Assembly: GCA_016841675.1 (NCBI GenBank) | Contig: JAENYQ010000006.1 | Coordinates: 1 to 64,000, forward strand | Direction: 5' to 3' | DNA: 64,000 nt | Origin: Desulfotomaculum sp. | GTDB lineage: Bacteria; Bacillota; Desulfotomaculia; Desulfotomaculales; Desulfallaceae | In this document: one piece after another, positions 36,094 through 43,246 of the stretch | Layout of the letters: every line of letters starts with the position of its first letter | Position numbering within the stretch: the stretch's first letter is position 1 | Notes under the pieces: model-generated | Database searches by the model: none | What the model was told of the DNA's origin: nothing | What the model saw: the letters and a program-made list of their open reading frames with translations, nothing else | Translations under genes and position numbers: made by a program

Positions 36094-36441
36094 TTATTCT
36101 TTGCCATCTTCAATCATAATCAACTTTCCGGTTTTCGGATCCCGGTACACCGTGCCCATCTCCCGGTACCCGGAACCCCCACCTTGTTGTATTTGGGGCA
36201 CCTCCTCCAGTTCCTGGCCCCGCTCCACATTAATTACTTTTTGCATGCTTTGCATCAGGCGCTGTTTTTCCTCGGGTTTAACTTTGGCAAAGATAATGTT
36301 TTGCAGGTTCCAGGAAAGCACCAGGGCTACCATCAATCCACAGCAAAAAACCAGCATCACATCAACCAGGTTGCCCAACCCGCCCAGGGGATCAACTTCT
36401 TCTTCGGACAACCGCCCCCGCCTCATTCTCCTGGACAGCAC
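36094..36441 (-). CDS. DUF2149 family protein (ExbD-like position)
   Basis: The roughly 115-residue protein has one membrane helix near the N-terminus (LVDVMLVFCCGLMVALVLSW) preceded by DPLGGLGNLVDVML, the DUF2149 signature, and a soluble tail. The single helix with an Asp and its place beside an ExbB/TolQ homologue make it the likely ExbD-type stator partner. GTG at 36441 has GGGAGG eight bases upstream; longer starts back to 36450 overlap the ExbB gene further. The CobN-like gene starts 19 bases after its stop. It probably acts in a proton-driven complex that powers the extracellular CobN-like protein (inference). Confidence 0.8.
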   Translation of the reverse strand: MLSRRMRRGRLSEEEVDPLGGLGNLVDVMLVFCCGLMVALVLSWNLQNIIFAKVKPEEKQRLMQSMQKVINVERGQELEEVPQIQQGGGSGYREMGTVYRDPKTGKLIMIEDGKE

Positions 36442-37081
36442 GTGTTTCACCTCCCACCACCAACTCCAAGAGCAGTTCCATGTTACCCAGATCCTGCTCG
36501 TACCAACGCCGCCGCACCTTGGAGATCAAGGCAGCCACGGCTCCGGCCGCAATGCCCGCCACCGTGGTATCAAAAGCGATAATTACCGCCTCGGACAGTC
36601 CTCGCACATCGCCCTGACCAAGGGCGGCCAGGCCCGGGCCCAGGGGAATAAGAGTACCCATAAGTCCCAACACCGGCCCCAGTTTGGCCAGCAGATCTGT
36701 TTTCCCCAGCACCTTCTTGGCCCGGAATTCTTCCCGATCAAGGATATCCCGGGCAATCAGTTTTCTGACTTCAATAGAAAGGTGAGCTCTGGCTAAAAGG
36801 TCGGTAAGTGGTTTCTTCTGACGGGGTAACAACGAACTGCTATCAATAACCTTCTGCAGGTTTTTCATCTGCCAGGGTGCAATGTTTCCCACATCGTGAA
36901 AGACTTCCATCATGTTTACCGGTTTGTTAGCTTTCCTCCTTTTGGCCTCTGCCACAAAGGTGCCTAACTCCGTAAAAGCAATTACCAAAAAAAATAGCAG
37001 ACCTAAAACAACGGGGATTAACAAGCTCTGTGCAGCGGCATGTAAAATTTTTGTCAAATATTCTGAACCGGGAATGTTCAC
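36392..37081 (-). CDS. MotA/TolQ/ExbB-type proton channel protein
   Basis: The 229-residue protein has three predicted membrane helices: residues 19-38 (LLIPVVLGLLFFLVIAFTEL), about 135-155 (LAKLGPVLGLMGTLIPLGPG) and about 170-190 (AFDTTVAGIAAGAVAALISK). These and the LGLMGTLIPLGPGLAAL motif are diagnostic of the MotA/TolQ/ExbB family. It would conduct protons and transmit force to a periplasm-facing partner. Its ATG overlaps the stop of the DUF2162 gene (ATGA, 37078-37081), and its 3' end overlaps the DUF2149 gene, so the set is tightly coupled. In a single-membrane Gram-positive there is no TonB-dependent outer-membrane receptor, which makes the target of the energy unusual. Confidence 0.88.
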   Translation of the reverse strand: MNIPGSEYLTKILHAAAQSLLIPVVLGLLFFLVIAFTELGTFVAEAKRRKANKPVNMMEVFHDVGNIAPWQMKNLQKVIDSSSLLPRQKKPLTDLLARAHLSIEVRKLIARDILDREEFRAKKVLGKTDLLAKLGPVLGLMGTLIPLGPGLAALGQGDVRGLSEAVIIAFDTTVAGIAAGAVAALISKVRRRWYEQDLGNMELLLELVVGGETRAVQENEAGAVVRRRS

Positions 37082-37821
37082 TGGTTATCACAATCCTTTA
37101 CATAACTAATTTGGTACATGATATACCCCCAAAACCCCAGGCCAACCATCCCAACCAGCACCAAAGCCACCAAGCGAGGTGAGCTTATGGACAGAGGGGT
37201 TAAGGGCATGGCCATAGACTGCACAAAATTGGGGATAATCAGGGCGAAGGTGAGGGTTAGTATGCCGATAAATAATAACAAGTTATTAAAGATGGCTGCT
37301 GGATTAAATCTAATTAAATGAACAATTCTCCTGATCGCTACGGCAATAACCAGCACCAGGGTTGAAAAGAAAAGGGCTATAGTCCGGCCAAGTTCTGATA
37401 AGGATATGCCCACCATGGAACTGATCAAAATTACTGAAAAGGACAGGGCAGCCAAACATAGTGGGCAGGGTAAAAAGCCAAGGATGAATTTCCATTGACC
37501 AGGTCTGAATCCGGGTTTTACAGCTCTTTCAACCGGTTGCCCGGATGAAGAACATCCCTGCTCCGGTTCTTGCTGTAGGCCAAGGTAAATCAGCAGTATG
37601 GCCATTAGTAAAGAACCAACAAAGGTATAGCGATCCAGAAACGTAACCAGCATTTGCTGGTGAGCGCCAAAAGTCAGTACCAAACAGTACAGGCTAATGC
37701 CGAAAATGCCGGAAACCAGTACCAGCCATCGCCGGTTCAGCCAGGATGTCCCTAAAATCAGCCCCGTTTTAACACCTAAAATTATGGTGGCAACCAGTAA
37801 ACCGCCCTGAAACCATAACAT
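37078..37821 (-). CDS. DUF2162 predicted transporter
   Basis: The 247-residue protein has about six or seven membrane helices (for example LVATIILGVKTGLILG, VGSLLMAILLIYLGLQQE, LVALVLVGMVGLGFWGYIMY). FILGFLPCPLCLAALSFS carries two cysteines in a membrane-proximal loop, as in DUF2162 proteins, which resemble cytochrome-biogenesis/cadmium-transporter-like folds. It is the first gene after the two cobalamin riboswitches. GGAAGGCG before the ATG gives the start. Together with the CobN-like, ExbB- and DUF2149-type proteins it forms a set also known from methanogens and some Firmicutes and predicted to move cobalt or corrinoids. Confidence 0.82.
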   Translation of the reverse strand: MLWFQGGLLVATIILGVKTGLILGTSWLNRRWLVLVSGIFGISLYCLVLTFGAHQQMLVTFLDRYTFVGSLLMAILLIYLGLQQEPEQGCSSSGQPVERAVKPGFRPGQWKFILGFLPCPLCLAALSFSVILISSMVGISLSELGRTIALFFSTLVLVIAVAIRRIVHLIRFNPAAIFNNLLLFIGILTLTFALIIPNFVQSMAMPLTPLSISSPRLVALVLVGMVGLGFWGYIMYQISYVKDCDNQ

Positions 37822-37911
37822 ACTTGTCGCCTTCCTTCATAAATTGTAAATTTACTGAAACCCTCCTGATTTTTGCTTATTTTTATTCACATCCCGTGTA
37901 ATGCGCATAAT

Positions 37912-37945
37912 AAAAAATCCTCCGTCTTAATAAGACAGAGGACTG
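37912..37945 (-). terminator. Terminator of the promoter-distal cobalamin riboswitch
   Basis: On the minus strand TCCTCTGTCTTA pairs with TAAGACGGAGGA (one mismatch-type pair) and is followed by TTTTTTATT. It lies between riboswitch 1 (38021-38220) and the DUF2162 start at 37821, as expected for a transcription-terminating expression platform. Confidence 0.88.
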
Positions 37946-38020
37946 ATATCAGAGAAACATAACGCTTCTCCATACATAAGAAATCACCCCCCCTATCCGC
38001 GTAGGCAGTACGATACTCCG

Positions 38021-38220
38021 GGACAGGCAGGTCTCCTGGCTTAGGTTCATCAGTGTTGCCACGTCTTCCCATCCGGCACTCAATGACTCAAAAATAGCAA
38101 AACATTAAGTGCGGACAGTGACATTGTGTGGCATACTTCCCCTTTACAGTGGCGGGACCGCGCCGGATTCACACCGGCTTCCCTTTTAAGTTTGCACCCT
38201 TCTGGTGTAAACACCTGTCC
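38021..38220 (-). promoter_or_regulatory. Cobalamin riboswitch 1 (gene-proximal)
   Basis: The minus strand carries the B12-box core GCCGGTGTGAATCCGGCG, then CGGTCCCGCCACTGT, and the 3' element CCAGGAGACCTGCC. Ends GGACAGG and CCTGTCC close stem P1. With its own terminator at 37912-37945 it should switch off the DUF2162-exbB-DUF2149-cobN operon when adenosylcobalamin or a related corrinoid is abundant. Confidence 0.95.
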
Positions 38221-38359
38221 GTTTAAAAATTCATTTGTTGTTACGCTTGTCAACCAAATATATTATTTAACCTTTCTACCTTATTTTTACCCTTCAAGTA
38301 ATCTAATAGGAGCACAACACGTATTTTAATATTAACACGTATTTTAATATTAATAATAA

Positions 38360-38390
38360 ATAATAAAACCTTAGCTCCCATGGGCTAAGG
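38360..38390 (-). terminator. Terminator of the promoter-proximal cobalamin riboswitch
   Basis: CCTTAGCCCATGGGAGCTAAGG on the minus strand is a near-perfect hairpin written here as stem CCTTAGC/GCTAAGG. TTTTATTATTT follows. It lies after riboswitch 2 and before riboswitch 1, so transcription must pass two separate decisions. Confidence 0.85.
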
Positions 38391-38471
38391 TTAACAAGCC
38401 AGTAAGTTACCTTTACCTGTTAAGTTAAGGCAACCACACTAACCCTCTCCGCGGGAGGTTATCGTGTTTTA

Positions 38472-38639
38472 TCAGGTAAGGTCTCCTGACTCGTGGCTCA
38501 TAGCGAACCTCCCGCCTTCCCAGGCTATTTAGAAAAACCCAGTGGCACTTTGGGAGCTGCTCCCCACTTACAGTGGCCGGACCGCCCGGGATTTACACCC
38601 GGTTCCCTTTTCACCCCCGGCGTAACCGGAGGAACCTGA
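38472..38639 (-). promoter_or_regulatory. Cobalamin riboswitch 2 (promoter-proximal, tandem copy)
   Basis: The minus strand reads GGGTGTAAATCCCGGG, CGGTCCGGCCACTGTAAG, then GTCAGGAGACCT, with TCAGGT/ACCTGA closing stem P1. All conserved cobalamin-riboswitch blocks are present. It differs in sequence from riboswitch 1, so it is not a recent duplicate. Confidence 0.95.
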
Positions 38640-39065
38640 AGAACAAGTTATTTAATTTATGGATATTTTAACACTTTTTAAAAAATATGTCCACTATTCG
38701 AGGCCGGCCTATAATACTCCCATAGGGTGGGACACAAAATTCAAAATGTAAGTTATACTAGAAACATGAAAAAACGAATGCGATGAAATTGAGGATATTC
38801 GTTATGCCGAGGCTGTTCTTCTAATCATGGGCTTTTCGCCTCAACACTGAACAAGCAATTTATTTTGTCTAAAGAGCAAATTCAACAGTTCTTAGATACG
38901 TTTTTTGAACAGTTACCTGCCTTTCTGAAATGTTCGCTTCAAAAAAAGGCGGCTGCTTGATATTAATTGTTTTCAATCGCTTACGTACAAAAGGCTTGAG
39001 CTTATTTTACAGGTGCTAAAGCTGAGTATTTATTTAAATAAGGGGACTGGGTATTGGAGGTTTCT
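38640..39065 (+). other. Intergenic region with degenerate coding remnant
   Basis: Translating 38790-38960 in shifting plus frames gives RYAEAVLLIMGFS and LSKEQIQQFLDTFFEQLPAF followed by LKCSLQKKAAA, interrupted by stops. This looks like a decayed protein I cannot name. The promoter of the minus-strand riboswitch operon should lie at the left end of this region. Confidence 0.4.
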
Positions 39066-40457
39066 ATGATTAATGAAAAAGTGTATTTGTTATCTAAAGT
39101 TCGATTTTTTGCCGACCTTACTGCCCATGAATTAAGCGAACTAGCGAATGAATTTAAGTGGCAAGAGTATAAACAAGGAACTGATATCATAAAACGAGGC
39201 CAAACGGAACACCATTATTATGTTTTAATTAAGGGACAAGCTGAAGCATTAGTTTCTAAACAGGGAATTAATGCTTGGAAAGTAAATCTCTTCGGCCCAT
39301 ATGATACCTTCGGTGAAATCTCTCTGTTCACAAAAAAACCTGCACCAACGACGGTTCGTTGCTTAGAAGATTGCCGCGTTTTAGTATTAAATGCCGATAA
39401 TTTTACTCAAATGCTGATAAGGTGGCCTAAACTTTATCAAAAATTTATTGAACAGCTATACAATAGTTTAACTGATGTTAATCATGAAATATGGAATGCT
39501 AAATATAGAGATTTTTTAAGTTTAACTTTGCAGCTAACCCATTATAAGGATAGATTTTACGAAACTTGGGGAGGTGTCCGAACAACTAGGGAAATTGAAA
39601 ATAAAATTGCCGAGTTGGTTAAAACAAAGGAAAACTTGCTTCTATTTGGTGAACGAGGCACAGGACGGCAAATGCTGGCCTGGTATTTACATAAACGCAG
39701 GTTTGGAGAATCGGCCACCTTTGTAGTTATTGATGGGCGTTATTTTGATCAGCAGTGGAGCGAAATGATGTTTAAATCTGGAGAAGAAGGTACTTCAGCA
39801 TTTAATTTTTTTGAAATAATCCATAATGGTACACTATTGTTCCGGGAAATAAATGAAATATCCCCCAAGACTCAATTAAAATTAGCTGAATGCCTAAAAA
39901 TGAAAAAACTGAACTGCCTTGTGATAGCTAGCTTACAAGGGAACGTGGATCAATTGTCCCCTAAAATAATACCGGAATTAATGGAGTGCCTTAACCAAAC
40001 TTATACAATAACACCGTTACGCGAACGGAAAAGGGATATCCCAATCATAGCCCAGGGTATCTTAGAAAAACTAGCCCTTAAGCATCATAGGACGACCCCT
40101 GTTCTCAGCAAAGAAGCGGTTAAGTTACTTCTTTCTCATAATTATCGACAGGGAAATGTGACTGAGTTAATTCAAGTGCTGGAAAGGGCATTTTTTCTGG
40201 CTGAAGATAATTCAATTGGGCTGGAGCACATTTTTTTTGGTCCTACAGCTCAAAAAATCGGAAGCACGGTTAATCTTCTTTCGTGGCCAAGTATTGAAAA
40301 CATATTAAAAAGAGGAGTGCTTATTTCTTGGCTTAGGCGTATTACCGCAGCTATTTTTATATCAATAATTTTATTATTACTGCTGACTCCCAAAACAGCT
40401 ATGGCTAACTTAATTGTTACTTTAGTTTGGTGTTTAGGCTGGCCTGTTTGGGGTTAG
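39066..40457 (+). CDS. Crp-like sensor fused to a degenerate sigma-54-type AAA+ domain, C-terminally truncated
   Basis: Residues 1-120 form a cyclic-nucleotide-binding/Crp sensor (FADLTAHELSELANEF; GPYDTFGEISLF). Residues 170-390 resemble the AAA+ domain of sigma-54 activators, but the Walker A lysine is replaced (LLFGERGTGRQML), the GAFTGA loop is absent, and the Walker B is weak, so ATP-driven sigma-54 opening is unlikely. A hydrophobic helix near the end (ITAAIFISIILLLLL) and LVWCLGWPVWG resemble proteins in which this module is fused to a membrane iron-sulfur domain. A TAG stop cuts the frame there and coding sense continues one frame over (40454-40603). GGAGGTTTCT precedes the ATG at 39066. 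Confidence 0.75.
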   Translation: MINEKVYLLSKVRFFADLTAHELSELANEFKWQEYKQGTDIIKRGQTEHHYYVLIKGQAEALVSKQGINAWKVNLFGPYDTFGEISLFTKKPAPTTVRCLEDCRVLVLNADNFTQMLIRWPKLYQKFIEQLYNSLTDVNHEIWNAKYRDFLSLTLQLTHYKDRFYETWGGVRTTREIENKIAELVKTKENLLLFGERGTGRQMLAWYLHKRRFGESATFVVIDGRYFDQQWSEMMFKSGEEGTSAFNFFEIIHNGTLLFREINEISPKTQLKLAECLKMKKLNCLVIASLQGNVDQLSPKIIPELMECLNQTYTITPLRERKRDIPIIAQGILEKLALKHHRTTPVLSKEAVKLLLSHNYRQGNVTELIQVLERAFFLAEDNSIGLEHIFFGPTAQKIGSTVNLLSWPSIENILKRGVLISWLRRITAAIFISIILLLLLTPKTAMANLIVTLVWCLGWPVWG

Positions 40458-40603
40458 GCCTTAAAACCCCTGTAGGGATAAATCAAGTCTTTTATGTTTC
40501 TGCTTTCGCAGTAGGAGCAACAATCGCCATTTCAATTGGTTTGCTTTTGACGATTTTTGCATTTATTATGGTGATCATTCGGAAAAAACTAGCAAAAAAA
40601 TAA
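40454..40603 (+). pseudogene. Out-of-frame C-terminal membrane segment of the preceding gene
   Basis: Shifting by one base at the TAG gives LGLKTPVGINQVFYVSAFAV, then GATIAISIGLLLTIFAFIMV and a basic IIRKKLAKK end. This is a plausible last transmembrane helix. It joins smoothly onto LVWCLGWPVWG, suggesting a frameshift and probably loss of a middle iron-sulfur segment. Confidence 0.6.
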
Positions 40604-40608
40604 GATCC

Positions 40609-40803
40609 ACACCGTAATCTCAAATTGTCAAAGCTTTCATTGCTGGGACTTTTCACGGGCTTGATGATAAGCACTTGAAGGCTTATCTTAACGAATTTTG
40701 CTACCGCTTTAATCTCCGTCGATTCAAAGGAAAATTGTTCAATTGTCTCGTAAAGTGCTGTCTTTCATCGCCTAATATTACCTTTACTGGGCTAACGGTA
40801 TAA
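40609..40803 (+). mobile_element. 3' remnant of an IS1595/ISXO2-type transposase
   Basis: From about 40630 the frame reads KAFIAGTFHGLDDKHLKAYL, NEFCYRFNLRRFKGKLFNCL and a stop after ITFTGLTV, the typical C-terminus of IS1595-family transposases (HLQAYLDEFCFRFNRR). A frameshift separates it from an upstream HTVISN. No N-terminal half or terminal inverted repeats are visible, so it is a dead fragment marking a rearrangement. Confidence 0.8.
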
Positions 40804-40821
40804 TCATGTTTTTTAATTGCG

Positions 40822-41088
40822 TTACTTCATAAGTGCGGGTATTAACCACCCTTTTAGCTTACCAAATTTGCACATGTCATCATATATTTTTGTCTCTGTG
40901 TGAAGGTTTTTTATAGCTAAACCACGCATAACATCATTAGTTATATATGTACGAACAGTATGAGTTAGTGTTGTCATCAAATTTTCAACACCTGACTGCC
41001 AACAATAAAAAATGCCATGAAGGTGACTTGCTCTCTCCAGAGTGTATTTACCATAAACAATTATTTGTGAGAATTCACCAACCTTCAT
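40822..41088 (-). CDS. Coat-protein-F/DUF3231-like helical protein
   Basis: The 88-residue helical protein ends NLMTTLTHTVRTYITNDVMR, then KNLHTETKIYDDMCKFGKLK and GWL. This resembles the last helices of CotF-type spore-coat and ferritin-like proteins (ITNPxLRxxL...E...Y...KGW). AAAGGGGT lies nine bases before the ATG at 41088. It may be a short family member or a fragment. The family link is by eye only. It would fit a spore former. It sits beside an IS remnant on one side and a TetR gene on the other. Confidence 0.5.
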   Translation of the reverse strand: MKVGEFSQIIVYGKYTLERASHLHGIFYCWQSGVENLMTTLTHTVRTYITNDVMRGLAIKNLHTETKIYDDMCKFGKLKGWLIPALMK

Positions 41089-41123
41089 TTGCACTTACCC
41101 CTTTATAAAAATTTTTCTGTACT

Positions 41124-41723
41124 TTATGCTTTAACCCAGCATTTCCTAAGGTAATCTATTATTTCATCCGCCCGGTTAATCAGGCCTTTCCCATTTCCTT
41201 CTATTGACCAACGGAAAACAGTGGTTTGCACTAACCCCATGCAGGAAGTAGCAGCCATGTCAACATTTAAATCCTTGCGGAAGGTTCCTTTTTCAATGCC
41301 CTCTTGGATAATTCCGTGCAAAAAAGCATAATATCCATTAATGTTTTGTAAGTACATTTCCCTGAGTAAATGGCTACCGAGATATATTTGTTCGGAAAAA
41401 ATTACTCGTGGTATTCCCTGGTTTTCTTCCAAGAGATTGAATTGAAAACGAATGATTCTTAATAATTTCTGTAAAGAATCACCCGTATCGGAGTCAATCT
41501 CCGTTATTTTTTTGTGCAAATTCTCTTGCACAAATTTGAGCGCAAAAACTAAGATATCATTTTTGCTTTCGAAATATTTGTAGATAGCGGCTTCTGATAT
41601 TCCTACCTCTTTGGCTAACCTTTTAGTTGTAAGTTTATCAACTCCTTGTTTGGCTATAATTTTTAAGGCAGCCTGACTTATTTGTAGTCTTCTTTCCATT
41701 TGAGTTGTTTTTTCTTGGATCAT
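41124..41723 (-). CDS. TetR-family transcriptional regulator
   Basis: The 199-residue protein begins with a standard TetR DNA-binding domain (ISQAALKIIAKQGVDKLTTK; RLAKEVGISEAAIYKYFESK) and has a C-terminal ligand domain similar to TetR_C members (MGLVQTTVFRWSIEGNGKGL). GGAGGATTCT precedes the ATG at 41723. It is divergent from a small membrane ORF relic and a NapH-like ferredoxin gene. A shared motif (AGTAAGTATT...ACTCACC) flanks the intergenic region, so it probably regulates both directions. Confidence 0.9.
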   Translation of the reverse strand: MIQEKTTQMERRLQISQAALKIIAKQGVDKLTTKRLAKEVGISEAAIYKYFESKNDILVFALKFVQENLHKKITEIDSDTGDSLQKLLRIIRFQFNLLEENQGIPRVIFSEQIYLGSHLLREMYLQNINGYYAFLHGIIQEGIEKGTFRKDLNVDMAATSCMGLVQTTVFRWSIEGNGKGLINRADEIIDYLRKCWVKA

Positions 41724-41739
41724 AGAATCCTCCAATGAT

Positions 41740-41757
41740 TAAGTAAGTATTCACCAA
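41740..41757 (-). promoter_or_regulatory. Candidate TetR operator half of the divergent region
   Basis: AAGTAAGTATTCACC near the TetR start matches the inverse of GGTGAGTAAATACTTACT at 41901-41918. The second copy contains AGTAAATACTTACT, a near-palindrome. Two copies at both ends of the divergent promoter region suit autoregulation. Confidence 0.6.
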
Positions 41758-41900
41758 CTTTCTAGTCAAATTTATACAAAATTATTTTATTTGTCAAGTT
41801 TTCAACTTTTGCGCCCCCAAAAGGGCTTTGAAAGTTTAAAAAACGCTGATTAAACTCAGAAAGCAAAGCTTGACAACGGAACCTTTCATGTTTAATATTT

Positions 41901-41918
41901 GGTGAGTAAATACTTACT
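41901..41918 (+). promoter_or_regulatory. Candidate TetR operator before the divergent transcript
   Basis: GGTGAGTAAATACTTACT is a near-palindrome and lies 16 bases before the ATG at 41934. It matches the element at 41740-41757 in inverted orientation. Confidence 0.6.
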
Positions 41919-41933
41919 AAGGATGGTGAGATT

Positions 41934-42146
41934 ATGGAAAAACATGGAGTAGTTGTTAAGTTCAGATGTTTCCATAGCCGTAGCCCTGTTAAAAAAGGTG
42001 CCAGATAAGTGTGCAATTTTTAGGAAACTGGTTTTGCCGCTGCGCGACTGGGTTTGACGGTAGTAGCAATAGTACTAATTGGGTACCATGTGGAATTGAT
42101 TGCCGGTACATTAATTTACAGTATAGCGAAACAGAGGGGAAATTAA
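41934..42146 (+). pseudogene. Broken small membrane-protein gene
   Basis: One continuous frame reads MEKHGVVVKFRCFHSRSP..., a TAA (42006), a TAG (42021), then GFAAARLGLTVVAIVLIGYH and LIAGTLIYSIAKQRGN before a final TAA. The last part is a clear membrane helix with a basic tail. GGATGGTGAG precedes the ATG. Two nonsense codons in a preserved frame indicate recent decay. It lies between the TetR operator and the NapH-like gene, so it was probably co-expressed with the latter. Confidence 0.6.
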
Positions 42147-42184
42147 AGGGTGTGTAATAAACCCGTACAAAGGAGTTATCTGAA

Positions 42185-42847
42185 ATGAATAAAATAAATA
42201 GTGCAAATAAACGCCTTACGCTAGTTGACAAGTTGAGATTAGTGGTACAAATCTTCTGTTTAATTGTATTTATTTTTTTAATATCTATAAATCAAAATAA
42301 AATATGGATGAATATTATGCTAGGTTCATTCATGATTACCTTTATATTTGGCCGTTTTTATTGTGGATGGATTTGCCCGATAAACACGTTAATGCGGCTG
42401 GTTGATTGGTTGGCAAAAAAGTTAAAAATACAGCATAACGATATACCACCTGTTTTAAAATCACCCTGGTTGCGTTATGTTATTTTTATATTATTTTTGG
42501 TATCAATGATTTTACTTAAGGATATTATCAAATTAAACATGTTGCTTATCATCATGCCGTTTGCTTTGCTGGTTACGGTATTTTTACCGTCTGCAGCCTG
42601 GCATAGATATCTTTGCCCGTTTGGTATATTGTTCAGTATCCCAGCACGATTATCATTGTTTAATTTCGGAATAAACAATGATAATTGTGCGTCTTGCGGT
42701 AGGTGTAGAAAAATATGTCCCGGCGTTGCCGTGGAAGAAGAACGTACAAAAGGGAAACGCTTTTTTGTTTTGCCCCGGCATTGTCTGCTTTGTTTTGAAT
42801 GTACTAAATTTTGCCCCCAAAAAGCTATTAGTGTGTGTAAGCGATAG
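42185..42847 (+). CDS. NapH-like membrane 4Fe-4S ferredoxin
   Basis: The 220-residue protein has four or five membrane helices, the NapH/YccM-type motifs FIFGRFYCGWICPINTLMRL and HRYLCPFGILFS, and two C-terminal 4Fe-4S motifs (CASCGRCRKICPGVA and CLLCFECTKFCPQKA). Such proteins pass electrons from the quinone pool or between membrane partners. CAAAGGAG lies upstream of the ATG. It is the only intact gene of the TetR-controlled plus-strand unit. Related iron-sulfur domains are normally fused to Crp/sigma-54-type sensors like the truncated protein at 39066, so the two may once have worked together. Confidence 0.85.
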   Translation: MNKINSANKRLTLVDKLRLVVQIFCLIVFIFLISINQNKIWMNIMLGSFMITFIFGRFYCGWICPINTLMRLVDWLAKKLKIQHNDIPPVLKSPWLRYVIFILFLVSMILLKDIIKLNMLLIIMPFALLVTVFLPSAAWHRYLCPFGILFSIPARLSLFNFGINNDNCASCGRCRKICPGVAVEEERTKGKRFFVLPRHCLLCFECTKFCPQKAISVCKR

Positions 42848-42943
42848 GCGCACCGCTTCGCCAAAGCCAAACACGTCGGCATTCAACTTCTGGGCCTCCA
42901 GCCCAAATAAAAGGGCCTAAAAAGACCCAATTTATAGTTTGAA

Positions 42944-43246
42944 CAAATTAACATAACGGAGGCAGAAAGGTTAACTAAGATCAACATCATCACCCTGCGT
43001 AATGTTAAAGACGCAGCCCGCCAAATTAAAGCTTCGGGCGCCCAGTGGGTACTAATCAAAGGGGGACATTTAGAAGAACAGAACGATTTGGTTACGGATG
43101 TATTATACGACGGATGGGAATTTCACACCATTACCGCTCCCAGAATTTCAACTCGCCCTCTGCACGGCACAGGTTGTGCCCTGGCCTCCTGCTTGACCGC
43201 AAAACTTGTCCAAGGTTTCTCCATGCAACAGGCGGTGGAGAATTCT
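42944..43246 (+). pseudogene. thiD: Internal fragment of thiD (HMP-P kinase)
   Basis: The frame reads NITEAERLTKIN, AARQIKASGAQWVLIKGGHL, DVLYDGWEFHTITAPRIST and HGTGCALASCLTAKLVQGFS. These are the C-terminal half of ThiD with the conserved GTGC anion-hole motif. The N-terminal half is missing, and the 3' end runs into the oppositely oriented patB gene at 43246. With the thiC and thiH relics at 21-23 kb it shows erosion of thiamin synthesis at a second site. Confidence 0.85.

Noticed and set aside
40440..40610. Stop after WPVWG considered as recoding or programmed frameshift
   Set aside because: The stop is TAG, no slippery site or pseudoknot is evident, and the AAA+ domain is already degenerate, so damage is more likely.
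42848..42943. Short stretch after the NapH-like gene as a riboswitch
   Set aside because: No conserved core or terminator is visible; it leads directly into the thiD fragment.
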